A DNA stretch of 64,000 nt, from positions 10,600 through 74,599 of the forward strand of contig DASRIS010000138.1 of NCBI GenBank assembly GCA_035649895.1, in the 5' to 3' direction. Positions 15,433 to 23,079 of this stretch are shown here, piece by piece (positions within the stretch are counted from its first letter, which is position 1; each line of letters starts with the position of its first letter). The position numbers were made by a program, and so were the translations under genes. The notes beneath the pieces were generated by a model. That model searched no databases. It saw only the letters and a program-made list of their open reading frames with translations, and was not told the origin of the DNA. Source of the stretch: DASSUC01 sp035649895. GTDB taxonomy: Bacteria > Actinomycetota > Actinomycetes > Mycobacteriales > Micromonosporaceae.

Positions 15433-16845
15433 GTGACCCTCACATCCACACCTGTGGAGCACGTCGCCACCGACCACCGCGACCCGCAGGTGCGGCTCCG
15501 CTCGCTGTTCGACCCGGCGACGCTGGCCCTGCTGGCACCCCGCGACGGGTCCGGTGTGCTGAGCGGCCGGGGGATGGTGGAGGGGACGCCGGTGGTCGCC
15601 TACGCCACCGACGCCACGAAGATGGGCGGGGCAATGGGCGACCAGGGCTGCCGCCGCATCGTGGACGCGATCGACGCGGCGGTACGCGAAGGCATCCCCG
15701 TGGTGGGCCTCTGGCACTCCGGCGGGGCCCGGCTGGCCGAGGGCGTGGTCGCCCTCGACGGCGTGGGTCAGGTCTTCGCCGCCATGGTCCGGGCGTCCGG
15801 GCGGGTACCGCAGATCTCCGTCGTGCTGGGCCCGGCAGCGGGCGGTGCCGCGTACGGTCCGGCGCTCACGGACATCGTGGTGATGTCCGACAACGGCCGG
15901 ATCTTCGTCACCGGCCCGGAGGTCGTCCGCAGCGTCACCGGCGAGGACGTCGACATGGCGCGGCTGGGCGGCCCGGAGCCCCACGGGCGCCGGTCCGGCG
16001 TGGTGCACGTGACCACTCGGGACGACGAGTCGGCCGTCGGCGTCGCCCGGACGCTGGCGGCCCTGCTCGGCGACCAGGGCCGCCTGGCCGCCGTCGAGCA
16101 GGGCGACGACACCGACCTCGGCAGCCTGCTGCCCGACCGCTCCAACCGGGCGTACGACGTCAAGCCGCTGGTCGCGGCCTTGCTGGACGCGCCCGGGGTG
16201 GAGCTGCACGCGAGATGGGCCCCGAACATGGTGACCACGCTGGGCCGGTTCGCCGGGCGCACCGTCGGCGTTGTCGCCAACAACCCGCTGCGGCTGGGCG
16301 GCTGCCTGGATGCCGCGAGCGCGGAGAAGGCGGCCAGGTTCGTCCGGATGTGCGATGCGCTGGGCGTGCCGCTGATCGTGGTGGTGGACGTGCCCGGCTA
16401 CCTGCCCGGGCTCGGCCAGGAGTGGGACGGGGTGGTCCGCCGGGGGGCGAAGCTCCTGCACGCCTTCGCCGAGGCGGTGGTGCCCCGGGTCACGCTGGTG
16501 ACCCGCAAGGCGTACGGCGGGGCGTACCTGGCGATGAACTCCCGGTCGCTGGGCGCCACCGCGGTCTTCGCCTGGCCCGGCGCGGAGGTCGCGGTGATGG
16601 GTGCCAGCGCCGCGGTCAACGTCATGCACCGCCGCACGCTCGCCGCGACGCCTCCGGACCAGCGGGAGGCGGTACGGGCCCGGCTCATCGAGGAGCAGGT
16701 CCGCGCCGCCGGCGGGGTGGGCCGGGCCCTGGAGTGCGGGTTCGTCGACGCGGTCATCGAGCCGCGGCACACCCGTACCCGGGTCGCGCAGGCCCTTGCC
16801 GCGGCTCCGGTCGGGCGTGGAGCCCACGGCAACATCCCGCTCTAG
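15433..16845 (+). CDS. Acyl-CoA carboxylase carboxyltransferase (beta) subunit
   Basis: This 470-residue protein has the crotonase-like carboxyltransferase fold. N-domain landmarks are ATDATKMGGAMGDQGCRRIVDAID, LWHSGGARLAEGVVALDG and VLGPAAGGAAYGPALTD; C-domain landmarks are VVANNPLRLGGCLDAASAEKAARFVRMCDAL, VVDVPGYLPGLGQEWDGVVRRGAKLL and RKAYGGAYLAMNSRSLGA. Such subunits transfer carboxyl groups to acetyl- or propionyl-CoA and often sit in type II PKS clusters to supply malonyl-CoA. No biotin carboxylase gene is in the window, so it must borrow one. GTG start with GGAGG upstream. Confidence 0.92.
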   Translation: MTLTSTPVEHVATDHRDPQVRLRSLFDPATLALLAPRDGSGVLSGRGMVEGTPVVAYATDATKMGGAMGDQGCRRIVDAIDAAVREGIPVVGLWHSGGARLAEGVVALDGVGQVFAAMVRASGRVPQISVVLGPAAGGAAYGPALTDIVVMSDNGRIFVTGPEVVRSVTGEDVDMARLGGPEPHGRRSGVVHVTTRDDESAVGVARTLAALLGDQGRLAAVEQGDDTDLGSLLPDRSNRAYDVKPLVAALLDAPGVELHARWAPNMVTTLGRFAGRTVGVVANNPLRLGGCLDAASAEKAARFVRMCDALGVPLIVVVDVPGYLPGLGQEWDGVVRRGAKLLHAFAEAVVPRVTLVTRKAYGGAYLAMNSRSLGATAVFAWPGAEVAVMGASAAVNVMHRRTLAATPPDQREAVRARLIEEQVRAAGGVGRALECGFVDAVIEPRHTRTRVAQALAAAPVGRGAHGNIPL

Positions 16846-16915
16846 GGCGCGGCGCCCCCGAAGCAAGGTCCGTACGCCACTGTCCCGAGCCGTGCGCCGC
16901 ATACCTGGAGGTGCC

Positions 16916-18187
16916 ATGTCCGCCGCGACGCCCCCGCACCACTTCGCCGCCGGCATCGGCGCCGGCCCGGCGAACCTCAGCGTCGCCGCGCTGGGCGAGG
17001 AGATCGTCCCCGGCGGGGTGGCTCTCTACGAGCGCCAGGATGCGCCCACCTGGCACCCGGGCCTGCTGGGCCCCGGCGCCCGCCTGCAGACGTCGTGGGT
17101 CAAGGACCTGGTGACCCTGGTGGACCCGCGCAACCGGCTCAGCTTCCTGAACTACCTGGTCCAGACGGGACGGATCTATGCGTTCCTGAACGCGCAGTTC
17201 ACCGCCATCCCGCGGATCGAGTACACCCGCTACCTGGCCTGGGCAGCCCAGGAGCTGGGCACGGTCCGGTACGGCGTCGACGTCGCCGAGGTCGACTTCA
17301 CCGACCGCTTCGTGCTGCTGGGTCCGCACGGGCCGGTGGCCACGGCCGACCACCTGGTGCTGGGTCTGGGCACCCGGCCGGAGATCCCGCCGTGCTTCGG
17401 TGAGCGCCCGCTGGACGGCGTGGTGCTCGCCGAGCACCTCGAGCGTAAGCTGTCCACACTGGACCGTAGGACCTGCGGCCAGGTGATGGTGGTCGGCGGC
17501 GGGCAGACCGGCGCCGAGGCGGTGCTGACGCTGCTGCACCACGGCGCGCGGGACATACGCTGGCTGGGCCGCCGGCACTGGTTCGCGCCGCTGGACGACT
17601 CGCCGCCGGCCAACGACTTCTACCGCCCGACGTACCAGCGCTTCTTCTTCAACCTGCCGGACGACGTGCGCCACGCCTACCTCTCCGAGCAGACGCTGAC
17701 CAGCGACGGCGTGTCCATGGAGACGCTGCAGGAGATCTACCGGTCAAACTACGAGGCGTACCTGCGCGAGGGGCGCGCGCCGGTGATGATGCTGCCCGGC
17801 CGCGATGTGGTGCAGGCCAACAGCCGCGGCGGCTGCGTGACGGTCTGGTGCCGGCGCGGGTCCGGCGGCAGCGAGCGGCACACCGCCCGGCTGGTCGTCC
17901 TCGCGACCGGCCGCCGGCTCTGCCCGCTGCCCTTCGCCCAGGGCCTCGGCGAGCTCGTGGAGCTCAACACCGCGGGCGAGCCAGTTGTCGAGCAGGACTA
18001 CTCGGTGCGCTGGAAGTATGGACAGCAGCACAAGATCTTCGTGCAGAACCGCAGCCGGGTCAGCCACGGCTTGGCCGACCCCAACCTGAGCCTGCTGTCC
18101 GTGCGCAGCGCGGTGATCCTCAACAGTCTCCTGGACCGCGCCGTCTTCACCATCCGGGATGAGCAGGTCTACACCATGTGGGCATAG
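16916..18187 (+). CDS. Flavin-dependent L-lysine/L-ornithine N-hydroxylase
   Basis: This 423-residue N-hydroxylating monooxygenase has the FAD motif GIGAGPANLSVAALGE near residue 14, a substrate region with LQTSWVKDLVTLVDPRNRLSFLNYLVQ, the NADPH motif VVGGGQTGAEAVLTLLHHG near residue 195 and a C-terminal LSLLSVRSAVILNSLL. Relatives make N6-hydroxylysine or N5-hydroxyornithine for siderophores or, together with a MetRS-like protein, for hydrazine formation. No siderophore synthetase is present, while a MetRS-like gene follows at 19091, so hydrazine biosynthesis is the better reading. It is 70 bases after the carboxylase gene, with GGAGG before the ATG. Confidence 0.9.
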   Translation: MSAATPPHHFAAGIGAGPANLSVAALGEEIVPGGVALYERQDAPTWHPGLLGPGARLQTSWVKDLVTLVDPRNRLSFLNYLVQTGRIYAFLNAQFTAIPRIEYTRYLAWAAQELGTVRYGVDVAEVDFTDRFVLLGPHGPVATADHLVLGLGTRPEIPPCFGERPLDGVVLAEHLERKLSTLDRRTCGQVMVVGGGQTGAEAVLTLLHHGARDIRWLGRRHWFAPLDDSPPANDFYRPTYQRFFFNLPDDVRHAYLSEQTLTSDGVSMETLQEIYRSNYEAYLREGRAPVMMLPGRDVVQANSRGGCVTVWCRRGSGGSERHTARLVVLATGRRLCPLPFAQGLGELVELNTAGEPVVEQDYSVRWKYGQQHKIFVQNRSRVSHGLADPNLSLLSVRSAVILNSLLDRAVFTIRDEQVYTMWA

Positions 18188-18282
18188 CCCGCCCCGCCGT
18201 CGCCGCTTACCTGCATAGCGATCGAGATCAGCCGCTCAGCCGCCGCGGCGCCGGTTCCCCTCGGTCCCCTGCTCCGTCCCTC

Positions 18283-18350
18283 AAGATCGCGATCGATGCG
18301 GCGGATGTCTAGTGCGACAACACGCCGGGCGTACGCGGTCGCGATCTTGG
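18283..18350. repeat. Inverted repeat CAAGATCGCGA / TCGCGATCTTG
   Basis: Perfect 11-bp arms at 18283-18293 and 18340-18350 with a 46-base loop, between two convergent genes. Related GATCGTGATCTTGG and GGATCGAGATCTTGG strings occur near 30546 and 38730 at other gene ends. It may serve as a bidirectional terminator or be a genome-wide intergenic repeat. Confidence 0.55.
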
Positions 18351-18481
18351 TGGTGATGCGGCCATGACGGCGGGGGACCTATCCCGAAATGACCTGTAGG
18401 GTCGCCGGCCTCGGCGACCTCCGTGCCCCAGGTAGAGGCGTGGGGCTCAAGGTGTTGCCAGCCCGTTGCTGGACCGACGTG

Positions 18482-18961
18482 CTAGAACCAGCCGGAGACC
18501 ACGTCGGTACGGTATGCGGGCAGGTCCGGCGGGTTGTTGGTGACCACGTGGCGCACCCACGCCTGGCGTTCGTGGGCCATCGGGACCAGCTCCCAGATGC
18601 ACGCGGTGGCGTTGTTGCCGGCCGGGGTGACCGTGGTCAGGTCGTCCCAGCCGGCGAGCCAGGTCCTGGTGTGCAGGATGACCCGGTTGGGGCTCCACCA
18701 ACCGACCACCACGTAGCAGCCGTCCTCGTCCTCGTGGACAACGCTGTACGCGTAGCACAGCGCATCCGGGTAGGCGGGTGGCAGCGACATCTGGACCGCC
18801 CGGCGGGCAAGCTCATGCACCGGCTCCGGCGGGGCCTCCCGCAGCGCGGACACGGCGTACCGCTTCACGGTCCAGCCGCGTACCTCTTCGAGGGTCTGGG
18901 TGGTGATGGAACGCGGCCGGTAGGTGACCGCCCGTTCGCCGACAGCTTCGTCAACCGTCAT
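18482..18961 (-). CDS. Uncharacterised protein divergent from the MetRS-like gene
   Basis: This 159-residue soluble protein is not one I recognise. Visible features are a mixed alpha/beta composition, VHELARRAVQMSLPPAYPDALCYAYSVVHEDEDGCYVVVGWWSPNRVILHTRTWLAGWDD and a C-terminal WVRHVVTNNPP. There is no signal peptide or membrane segment. The ATG at 18961 was preferred over one at 18991. It is transcribed away from the MetRS-like gene, and a heptamer box lies between them, so it is likely expressed with the cluster. Confidence 0.65.
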   Translation of the reverse strand: MTVDEAVGERAVTYRPRSITTQTLEEVRGWTVKRYAVSALREAPPEPVHELARRAVQMSLPPAYPDALCYAYSVVHEDEDGCYVVVGWWSPNRVILHTRTWLAGWDDLTTVTPAGNNATACIWELVPMAHERQAWVRHVVTNNPPDLPAYRTDVVSGWF

Positions 18962-19003
18962 GCGGCGATGCTCACACAAGCGGCGACCCATCCCAACCGG
19001 GTC

Positions 19004-19021
19004 TCGAGTGGCCTTCGACCG
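19004..19021. promoter_or_regulatory. SARP heptamer repeats before the MetRS-like gene
   Basis: TCGAGTG (19004) and TCGACCG (19015) are spaced exactly 11 bases apart, about 70 bases before the MetRS-like GTG start and 43 bases before the divergent unknown gene. This matches the box at the PKS operon and ties the hydrazine gene to the same activator. Confidence 0.65.
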
Positions 19022-19090
19022 ATCCGCTCAACGCTCACGGTGCGCAGCGGCACGCGGGTCCACGCCGCCGGGTGCGTCGGGAGGTGCACA

Positions 19091-20578
19091 GTGGACACAT
19101 CTGGCAACGGGCGGCCGGAGCGGCTTGCCACGGTGGTGATCTCGCCCCCGCCCACCCCCAACGGTCCGCTGCACGTCGGCCACCTCGCCGGCCCGTACGT
19201 CGCCGCTGACGTCGCGGTCCGCGCCGCCCGGCGGCGCGGCGAGCGGACCATCTCCGTGTGCGGGCTCGACGACAACCAGAACTACGTGCTAGCCGCGGCC
19301 AGGGCCGGCGGCACCGACCCCGAGCAGCTGCGCCGCCACCACGCCCGCCTGATCCGCGACGTGCTGGCGAAGGTACGGGTCGAGCACGACGTCTTCGTCG
19401 AGCCGGCGGCCGACCCGGGATACCGCTCCACAGTGGTCCGTCTCCTCGACGAGCTGGTCGCGTCGGGAGCCCTGCCGGTGCAGGAGTGGGCTGTCCCGGC
19501 CTGCGGGCCCTGCGGGGGCACGCTGCACCACGCGTACGTCAGCGGGCGCTGCCCCTGCGGCGAGGCGGCCAGCGGCGGCACCTGCGAGGCGTGCGGGAGC
19601 TTCCTCACCGCGGCCGGCCTGGTCGACCCGCGGTGCACCCGGTGCGGCGGGCCGGCCGGCGCGGCGGTGACCGTACGCGGGCCGGTGCTGCCCCTGGAGG
19701 ACCACCGCGAGCTGCTCATGCGGACCTGGTGCCGGGCGAGCCTGCCGCCGCGGGTCCGCCAGGTCATCGACCGGCTGCTGGCGGGCGCCCTGCCGACCAT
19801 GCCGTTGACCTACCCGACGGACTGGGGCATCGCGCTGCTGGGCACGCCGGGCCACCGCCTCGACGTGTGGGCGGAGATGGGGCTGGGCTACCTCTGCTCG
19901 GTGGGCCGGCACCTGGACCCCACCGCGGTGTCCCTCGCCGACCACGTGGCGGCCTGGCGCGAGGTGGGCTCGCTGTGGGCGTTCCTCGGCATCGACAACG
20001 CGTTCTACTACGCGGTGATGTTCCCGGCGCTGTTCGGGCTGGCGGGCCTCCCGCCCGAGCTGCTGGGCGGGCTCGTCGTCAACGAGTTCTACACGCTGGA
20101 CGGGGCGAAGTTCTCCACCAGCCGGCGCCACGCGGTATGGGCGCAGGACTTCCTGGCCGAGCACGACCCCGGCGCGGTGCGCGCGTTCCTCTGCTGGGAC
20201 GCCCCGCAGCCGCACGCCAGCGACTTCACGCTGGCCGGCTACGCCGAGGTGACCAGGGAGTGGCCGAGCCCGCTGCGGCCGGTCCGCGCTGGCGCGGCAG
20301 ACCTGGACCGGGCCGAGCGCGCCCTGGCCTACCCGCATTTCGACCCGGCCCTGGCCGCCCGGTGCCTGCTCAGCGGCGGCCCTGGGGACGGCGACGACCG
20401 GGCGACCCAGTTGCTGGCCCTCCTCACCGGCGACCCGGGTACGCCGGCCACTAGCCCGATATCTGCCGGCTCGGTTGCTGCCGGCTCGGTTGCTGCCGGA
20501 CCGGTGGCAGCTGGTGCGGTGGCAGCTGGTGCGGTGGCTGCCGGTTCCGGCTCTTCAGGCAACGGTGACCGGCCCTGA
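19091..20578 (+). CDS. Methionyl-tRNA-synthetase-like enzyme, predicted N-N bond-forming ligase
   Basis: This 495-residue class I synthetase-like protein opens with ATVVISPPPTPNGPLHVGHLAGPY, the HIGH motif being HVGH. It has Zn-knuckle cysteine clusters at about residues 140-190 (CGPCGG, CPCGE, CEACG, CTRCGG) and a KMSKS-like KFSTS near residue 340. It is shorter than housekeeping MetRS and has no anticodon-binding region I can recognise. In known hydrazine pathways a cupin-MetRS fusion activates an amino acid and joins it to N6-hydroxylysine; here the MetRS part is alone. The C-terminus has about six SVAAG-like pentapeptide repeats. GTG start with GGGAGG upstream. Confidence 0.85.
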   Translation: MDTSGNGRPERLATVVISPPPTPNGPLHVGHLAGPYVAADVAVRAARRRGERTISVCGLDDNQNYVLAAARAGGTDPEQLRRHHARLIRDVLAKVRVEHDVFVEPAADPGYRSTVVRLLDELVASGALPVQEWAVPACGPCGGTLHHAYVSGRCPCGEAASGGTCEACGSFLTAAGLVDPRCTRCGGPAGAAVTVRGPVLPLEDHRELLMRTWCRASLPPRVRQVIDRLLAGALPTMPLTYPTDWGIALLGTPGHRLDVWAEMGLGYLCSVGRHLDPTAVSLADHVAAWREVGSLWAFLGIDNAFYYAVMFPALFGLAGLPPELLGGLVVNEFYTLDGAKFSTSRRHAVWAQDFLAEHDPGAVRAFLCWDAPQPHASDFTLAGYAEVTREWPSPLRPVRAGAADLDRAERALAYPHFDPALAARCLLSGGPGDGDDRATQLLALLTGDPGTPATSPISAGSVAAGSVAAGPVAAGAVAAGAVAAGSGSSGNGDRP

Positions 20579-20631
20579 TGAGGAAGGCCCCACCCGACCA
20601 CCGCGACGGCCACGTCCGAAGGGAACCCTGG

Positions 20632-22167
20632 ATGACCCACTCGCTGGCCCACGCCCTCGCCGCCGCATGCCCCGGCCGGGTGGTCACCCCGGACCATCCG
20701 GCGTACGACGGCGTACGCCTGCTCTTCAACGGCATGCACGACCTTCGCCCCCGGGCGATCTGCCTGCCCCGCGACGTGGCTGAGGTGCAGGCGGCGGTCC
20801 GGGCCGCGCGCGCCGCGGGGGTACGCACCACCGTGCGCGGCGGCGGGCACAACGTCGCCGGGTACGGCTCGCTCGACGACGGGCTCGTGATCGACCTGCG
20901 CCTGATGAACCGGGTGGCGGTCGACCCGCGGGAGCGCGTCGCCGCGGTCGGTGGCGGCGCCACCTGGTGCGACTTCGACCTGGCAACCTCCGCCTACCGG
21001 ATGGCCACCACGGGCGGGACCTTCGACACCACGGGCGTGGGCGGCCTGACCCTCGGTGGCGGCATCGGCCACATCATGGGACGGTACGGCCTGACGTGTG
21101 ACAACGTCGTGTCGTACCAGCTGGTGACCGCTGCCGGTGAAATGATTGAGGTCGATGCCGAGCGGGACCCGGACCTCAACTGGGCGCTGCGCGGGGCGGG
21201 TCACAACTTCGGCGTGGTCACCGAGTTCCGGCTGCGGGTGCACCCGCTGGAGACGCTCTACGGCGGCTACGTCGCCTACCCGGAACGGGAGATGGGCGCC
21301 GCGGTGCGGCTCTTCCGGGAGCTGATGCTGGCCGCGCCGGACGAGCTCACCTGCACGCTGCTGCTGGAGCGGTACGGCCCGGCCCAGGCTCCGGCGGCGG
21401 TGATGAGCGTGGCCTACTGCGGCACCGACGAGGAGTACCGGGCCGGCCTGGACAAGACACTGCGCAGCCTGGACGTGCTGGACTGGCGGGTGGAGCAGCG
21501 CACGTACGTGTCGATGCAGCTCTGCCTGGGCCGCCTGCCGTTCGGCCTGCGCCACTACTGGAGCGCCCGCTGCGTCGGCGAGCTGCCGGACGAGCTGGTG
21601 GAGACGCTGGTCGAGCGGTTCCGGGCGAGCCGCTGGGTGGACCCGTTCAACGACACCATCCTCATCGAGCCACTGAACGGCGCCGTGCGCCGGGTCCCGC
21701 CCGAGGCGAGTGCGGTGCCGTTCCGCAGCGCTCGGTTCAACATCACCGGGATGGCGATCTGGAAGCCGCGCGGGGCCGATGACGAGCAGGTCGCGTGGGC
21801 CCGGTCGGTGGCTGCCGCGGCTGAGCCGTACAACCGCTGGGGGGATGGGTACGTCAACTACGTCGCCGAAGAGCGGAGCGGGCCAGGTCGCGCCGCTGCT
21901 GCCGTGGGTGACGGGGCTGGCGTGGGCGCCGGACCTGCGGTGGATGGCGGGGCTGTGATGGGCGGCGGGGCTGTGATGGGCGGCCGGGCTGCGGCGGATG
22001 GCGGCGGGGCCGTGATGGGCGAGGCAGCCGGCGGCAGCCGGGCGAGGCAGACCTTCGGGCCGCAGGCGTACGCCCGGCTGGCCCGGGTCAAGCGCCGGGT
22101 CGACCCGGACAACTTCTTCCGGTCCAACTACAACGTGCAGCCGGCGGAGCCGGAGAGCGGGGGCTGA
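20632..22167 (+). CDS. Berberine-bridge-type FAD-linked oxidase
   Basis: This 511-residue flavoprotein contains a PCMH-type FAD domain. RGGGHNVAGYG supplies the histidine and GGGIGHIMGRYGLTCDNVV the cysteine expected for bicovalent FAD, and the C-terminus has RLARVKRRVDPDNFFRSNYN. Related enzymes oxidise alcohols, sugars or aromatic polyketides. Here it could act on the polyketide or cleave the hydrazino-lysine adduct oxidatively; the position after the MetRS-like gene favours the latter weakly. A ~55-residue Gly/Ala/Val insert with GGAVMG repeats interrupts the region near residues 420-475. ATG 20578 overlapping the previous stop is an alternative start. Confidence 0.85.
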   Translation: MTHSLAHALAAACPGRVVTPDHPAYDGVRLLFNGMHDLRPRAICLPRDVAEVQAAVRAARAAGVRTTVRGGGHNVAGYGSLDDGLVIDLRLMNRVAVDPRERVAAVGGGATWCDFDLATSAYRMATTGGTFDTTGVGGLTLGGGIGHIMGRYGLTCDNVVSYQLVTAAGEMIEVDAERDPDLNWALRGAGHNFGVVTEFRLRVHPLETLYGGYVAYPEREMGAAVRLFRELMLAAPDELTCTLLLERYGPAQAPAAVMSVAYCGTDEEYRAGLDKTLRSLDVLDWRVEQRTYVSMQLCLGRLPFGLRHYWSARCVGELPDELVETLVERFRASRWVDPFNDTILIEPLNGAVRRVPPEASAVPFRSARFNITGMAIWKPRGADDEQVAWARSVAAAAEPYNRWGDGYVNYVAEERSGPGRAAAAVGDGAGVGAGPAVDGGAVMGGGAVMGGRAAADGGGAVMGEAAGGSRARQTFGPQAYARLARVKRRVDPDNFFRSNYNVQPAEPESGG

Positions 22168-22168
22168 G

Positions 22169-22576
22169 GTGGCATCACCGGCAGGGTCGACCGACCGAAT
22201 CCACGACGACGGCCGGACCACCGACGGTGGCCAGATCCACTATGACGGCCGCGTCTTCCGCTCGACAGCGGCCGAGACCGCGTCCCATTCCGGCACCCCG
22301 ACCGGCTACTACCACCAGCAGGGTGACCTCGTCTGGGCGGAGTTCGCCGGCGGCAAGGTACGGGTGGGCCGGCTGACCGGCCGGTGCGCCGCCGACGGGA
22401 CGCTGCGGCTGGCGTACACGCAGGTGCTCACGGACGGTCGGGTGGTGGCGGGCGAGTGCGTGAGCACCCCTGAGGTCCTGCCCGACGGCCGGCTGCGGCT
22501 GAGGGAGGAGTGGCAGCGCTTTGACGAGACCTCATCGGCCGGCATCTCCTACATCGAGGAGGTCGCTGCGAGCTGA
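22169..22576 (+). CDS. Small conserved protein of unknown function
   Basis: This 135-residue protein begins one base after the oxidase stop, so it is coupled to it. The core is TGYYHQQGDLVWAEFAGGKVRVGRLTGRCAADGTLRLAYTQVLTDGRVVAGECVSTPEVLPDGRLRLREEWQRF, an all-beta pattern that resembles small lipocalin-like proteins sometimes annotated loosely as N-acetylglutamate synthase. I assign no function. GTG start; a later start is possible because the first 25 residues look unconserved. Confidence 0.65.
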   Translation: MASPAGSTDRIHDDGRTTDGGQIHYDGRVFRSTAAETASHSGTPTGYYHQQGDLVWAEFAGGKVRVGRLTGRCAADGTLRLAYTQVLTDGRVVAGECVSTPEVLPDGRLRLREEWQRFDETSSAGISYIEEVAAS

Positions 22577-23079
22577 CCTCGTCTCCACAGTAGATGGTCA
22601 GTTACCAGCTCCCAGCCTCCAAGGTCAAATCAAAGTCAGTGAAATTGGGCCTATCCAAGCTATGTATGACCCCGATTTCACTGAATCTGAGTTGATCTTG
22701 GTGCGGCATGGCTGGCTTGGCGAGGTCTGGCTTGATGCGGCAGGGCAGGGTGTGGCGGACCACTGCCGCTGGTGGAGGGCTGTCGGTGACGCGGGCATGG
22801 GCCGGTTGGGGTCGGACCCCAGCTAGCCCCGGCCAGGTCCGGCAGCGCCGCGACCTCCGCGCCCCGGCCGGGTCCGGCAGCGCCGCGACGCCCCAGCCTC
22901 GGACGGGGGGCCCGGCGCCGAAACCCCGTGCCTCCGCTGGGCCCCGGCAGCGCCGCGACCCCCGTCCAGCCCTCGCTCGCGTAGCGCACAGCATGATGTT
23001 CCGGCAGGCGCACACCCGCACGCCCGTACTCTGGGGACGGTCCACTGAGGAGCACGGGCCGTCCCCCGAGCGAGTACGG
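22577..23079. other. Convergent intergenic region with palindromic element and tandem repeats
   Basis: About 500 bases between two convergent genes. It holds a low-GC imperfect palindrome at 22621-22699, shared with 42598-42676. It also holds three copies of a CCGGCAGCGCCGCGAC unit spread over about 22838-22972. I see no coding sequence. Confidence 0.6.
22621..22699. repeat. 79-bp imperfect palindromic element, copy A
   Basis: The 25-base arms at 22621-22645 and 22675-22699 match at 21 of 25 positions when one is reverse-complemented. Their inner parts are TCAGTGAAAT and ATTTCACTGA, and the centre begins TGGGCCTATCC and ends ACCCCG. The element is AT-rich compared with its surroundings. Copy B at 42598-42676 keeps the arms, GGGCCTATCC and ACCCC but differs in the loop, so selection or common descent is on the arms. 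Confidence 0.75.

Noticed and set aside
16916..18187. Siderophore biosynthesis as the reason for the N-hydroxylase
   Set aside because: No NIS or NRPS synthetase, acyltransferase or siderophore transporter is nearby, whereas a MetRS-like gene with a shared control context follows.
19091..20578. Housekeeping or resistance-type methionyl-tRNA synthetase
   Set aside because: Too short, no anticodon-binding region recognised, degenerate HVGH/KFSTS motifs and a repetitive tail; location beside an N-hydroxylase fits hydrazine formation better. A resistance copy is not fully excluded.
20329..22221. 630-codon minus-strand frame opposite the FAD oxidase
   Set aside because: Antisense shadow; repeat-derived His/Pro/Ala runs and no family pattern.
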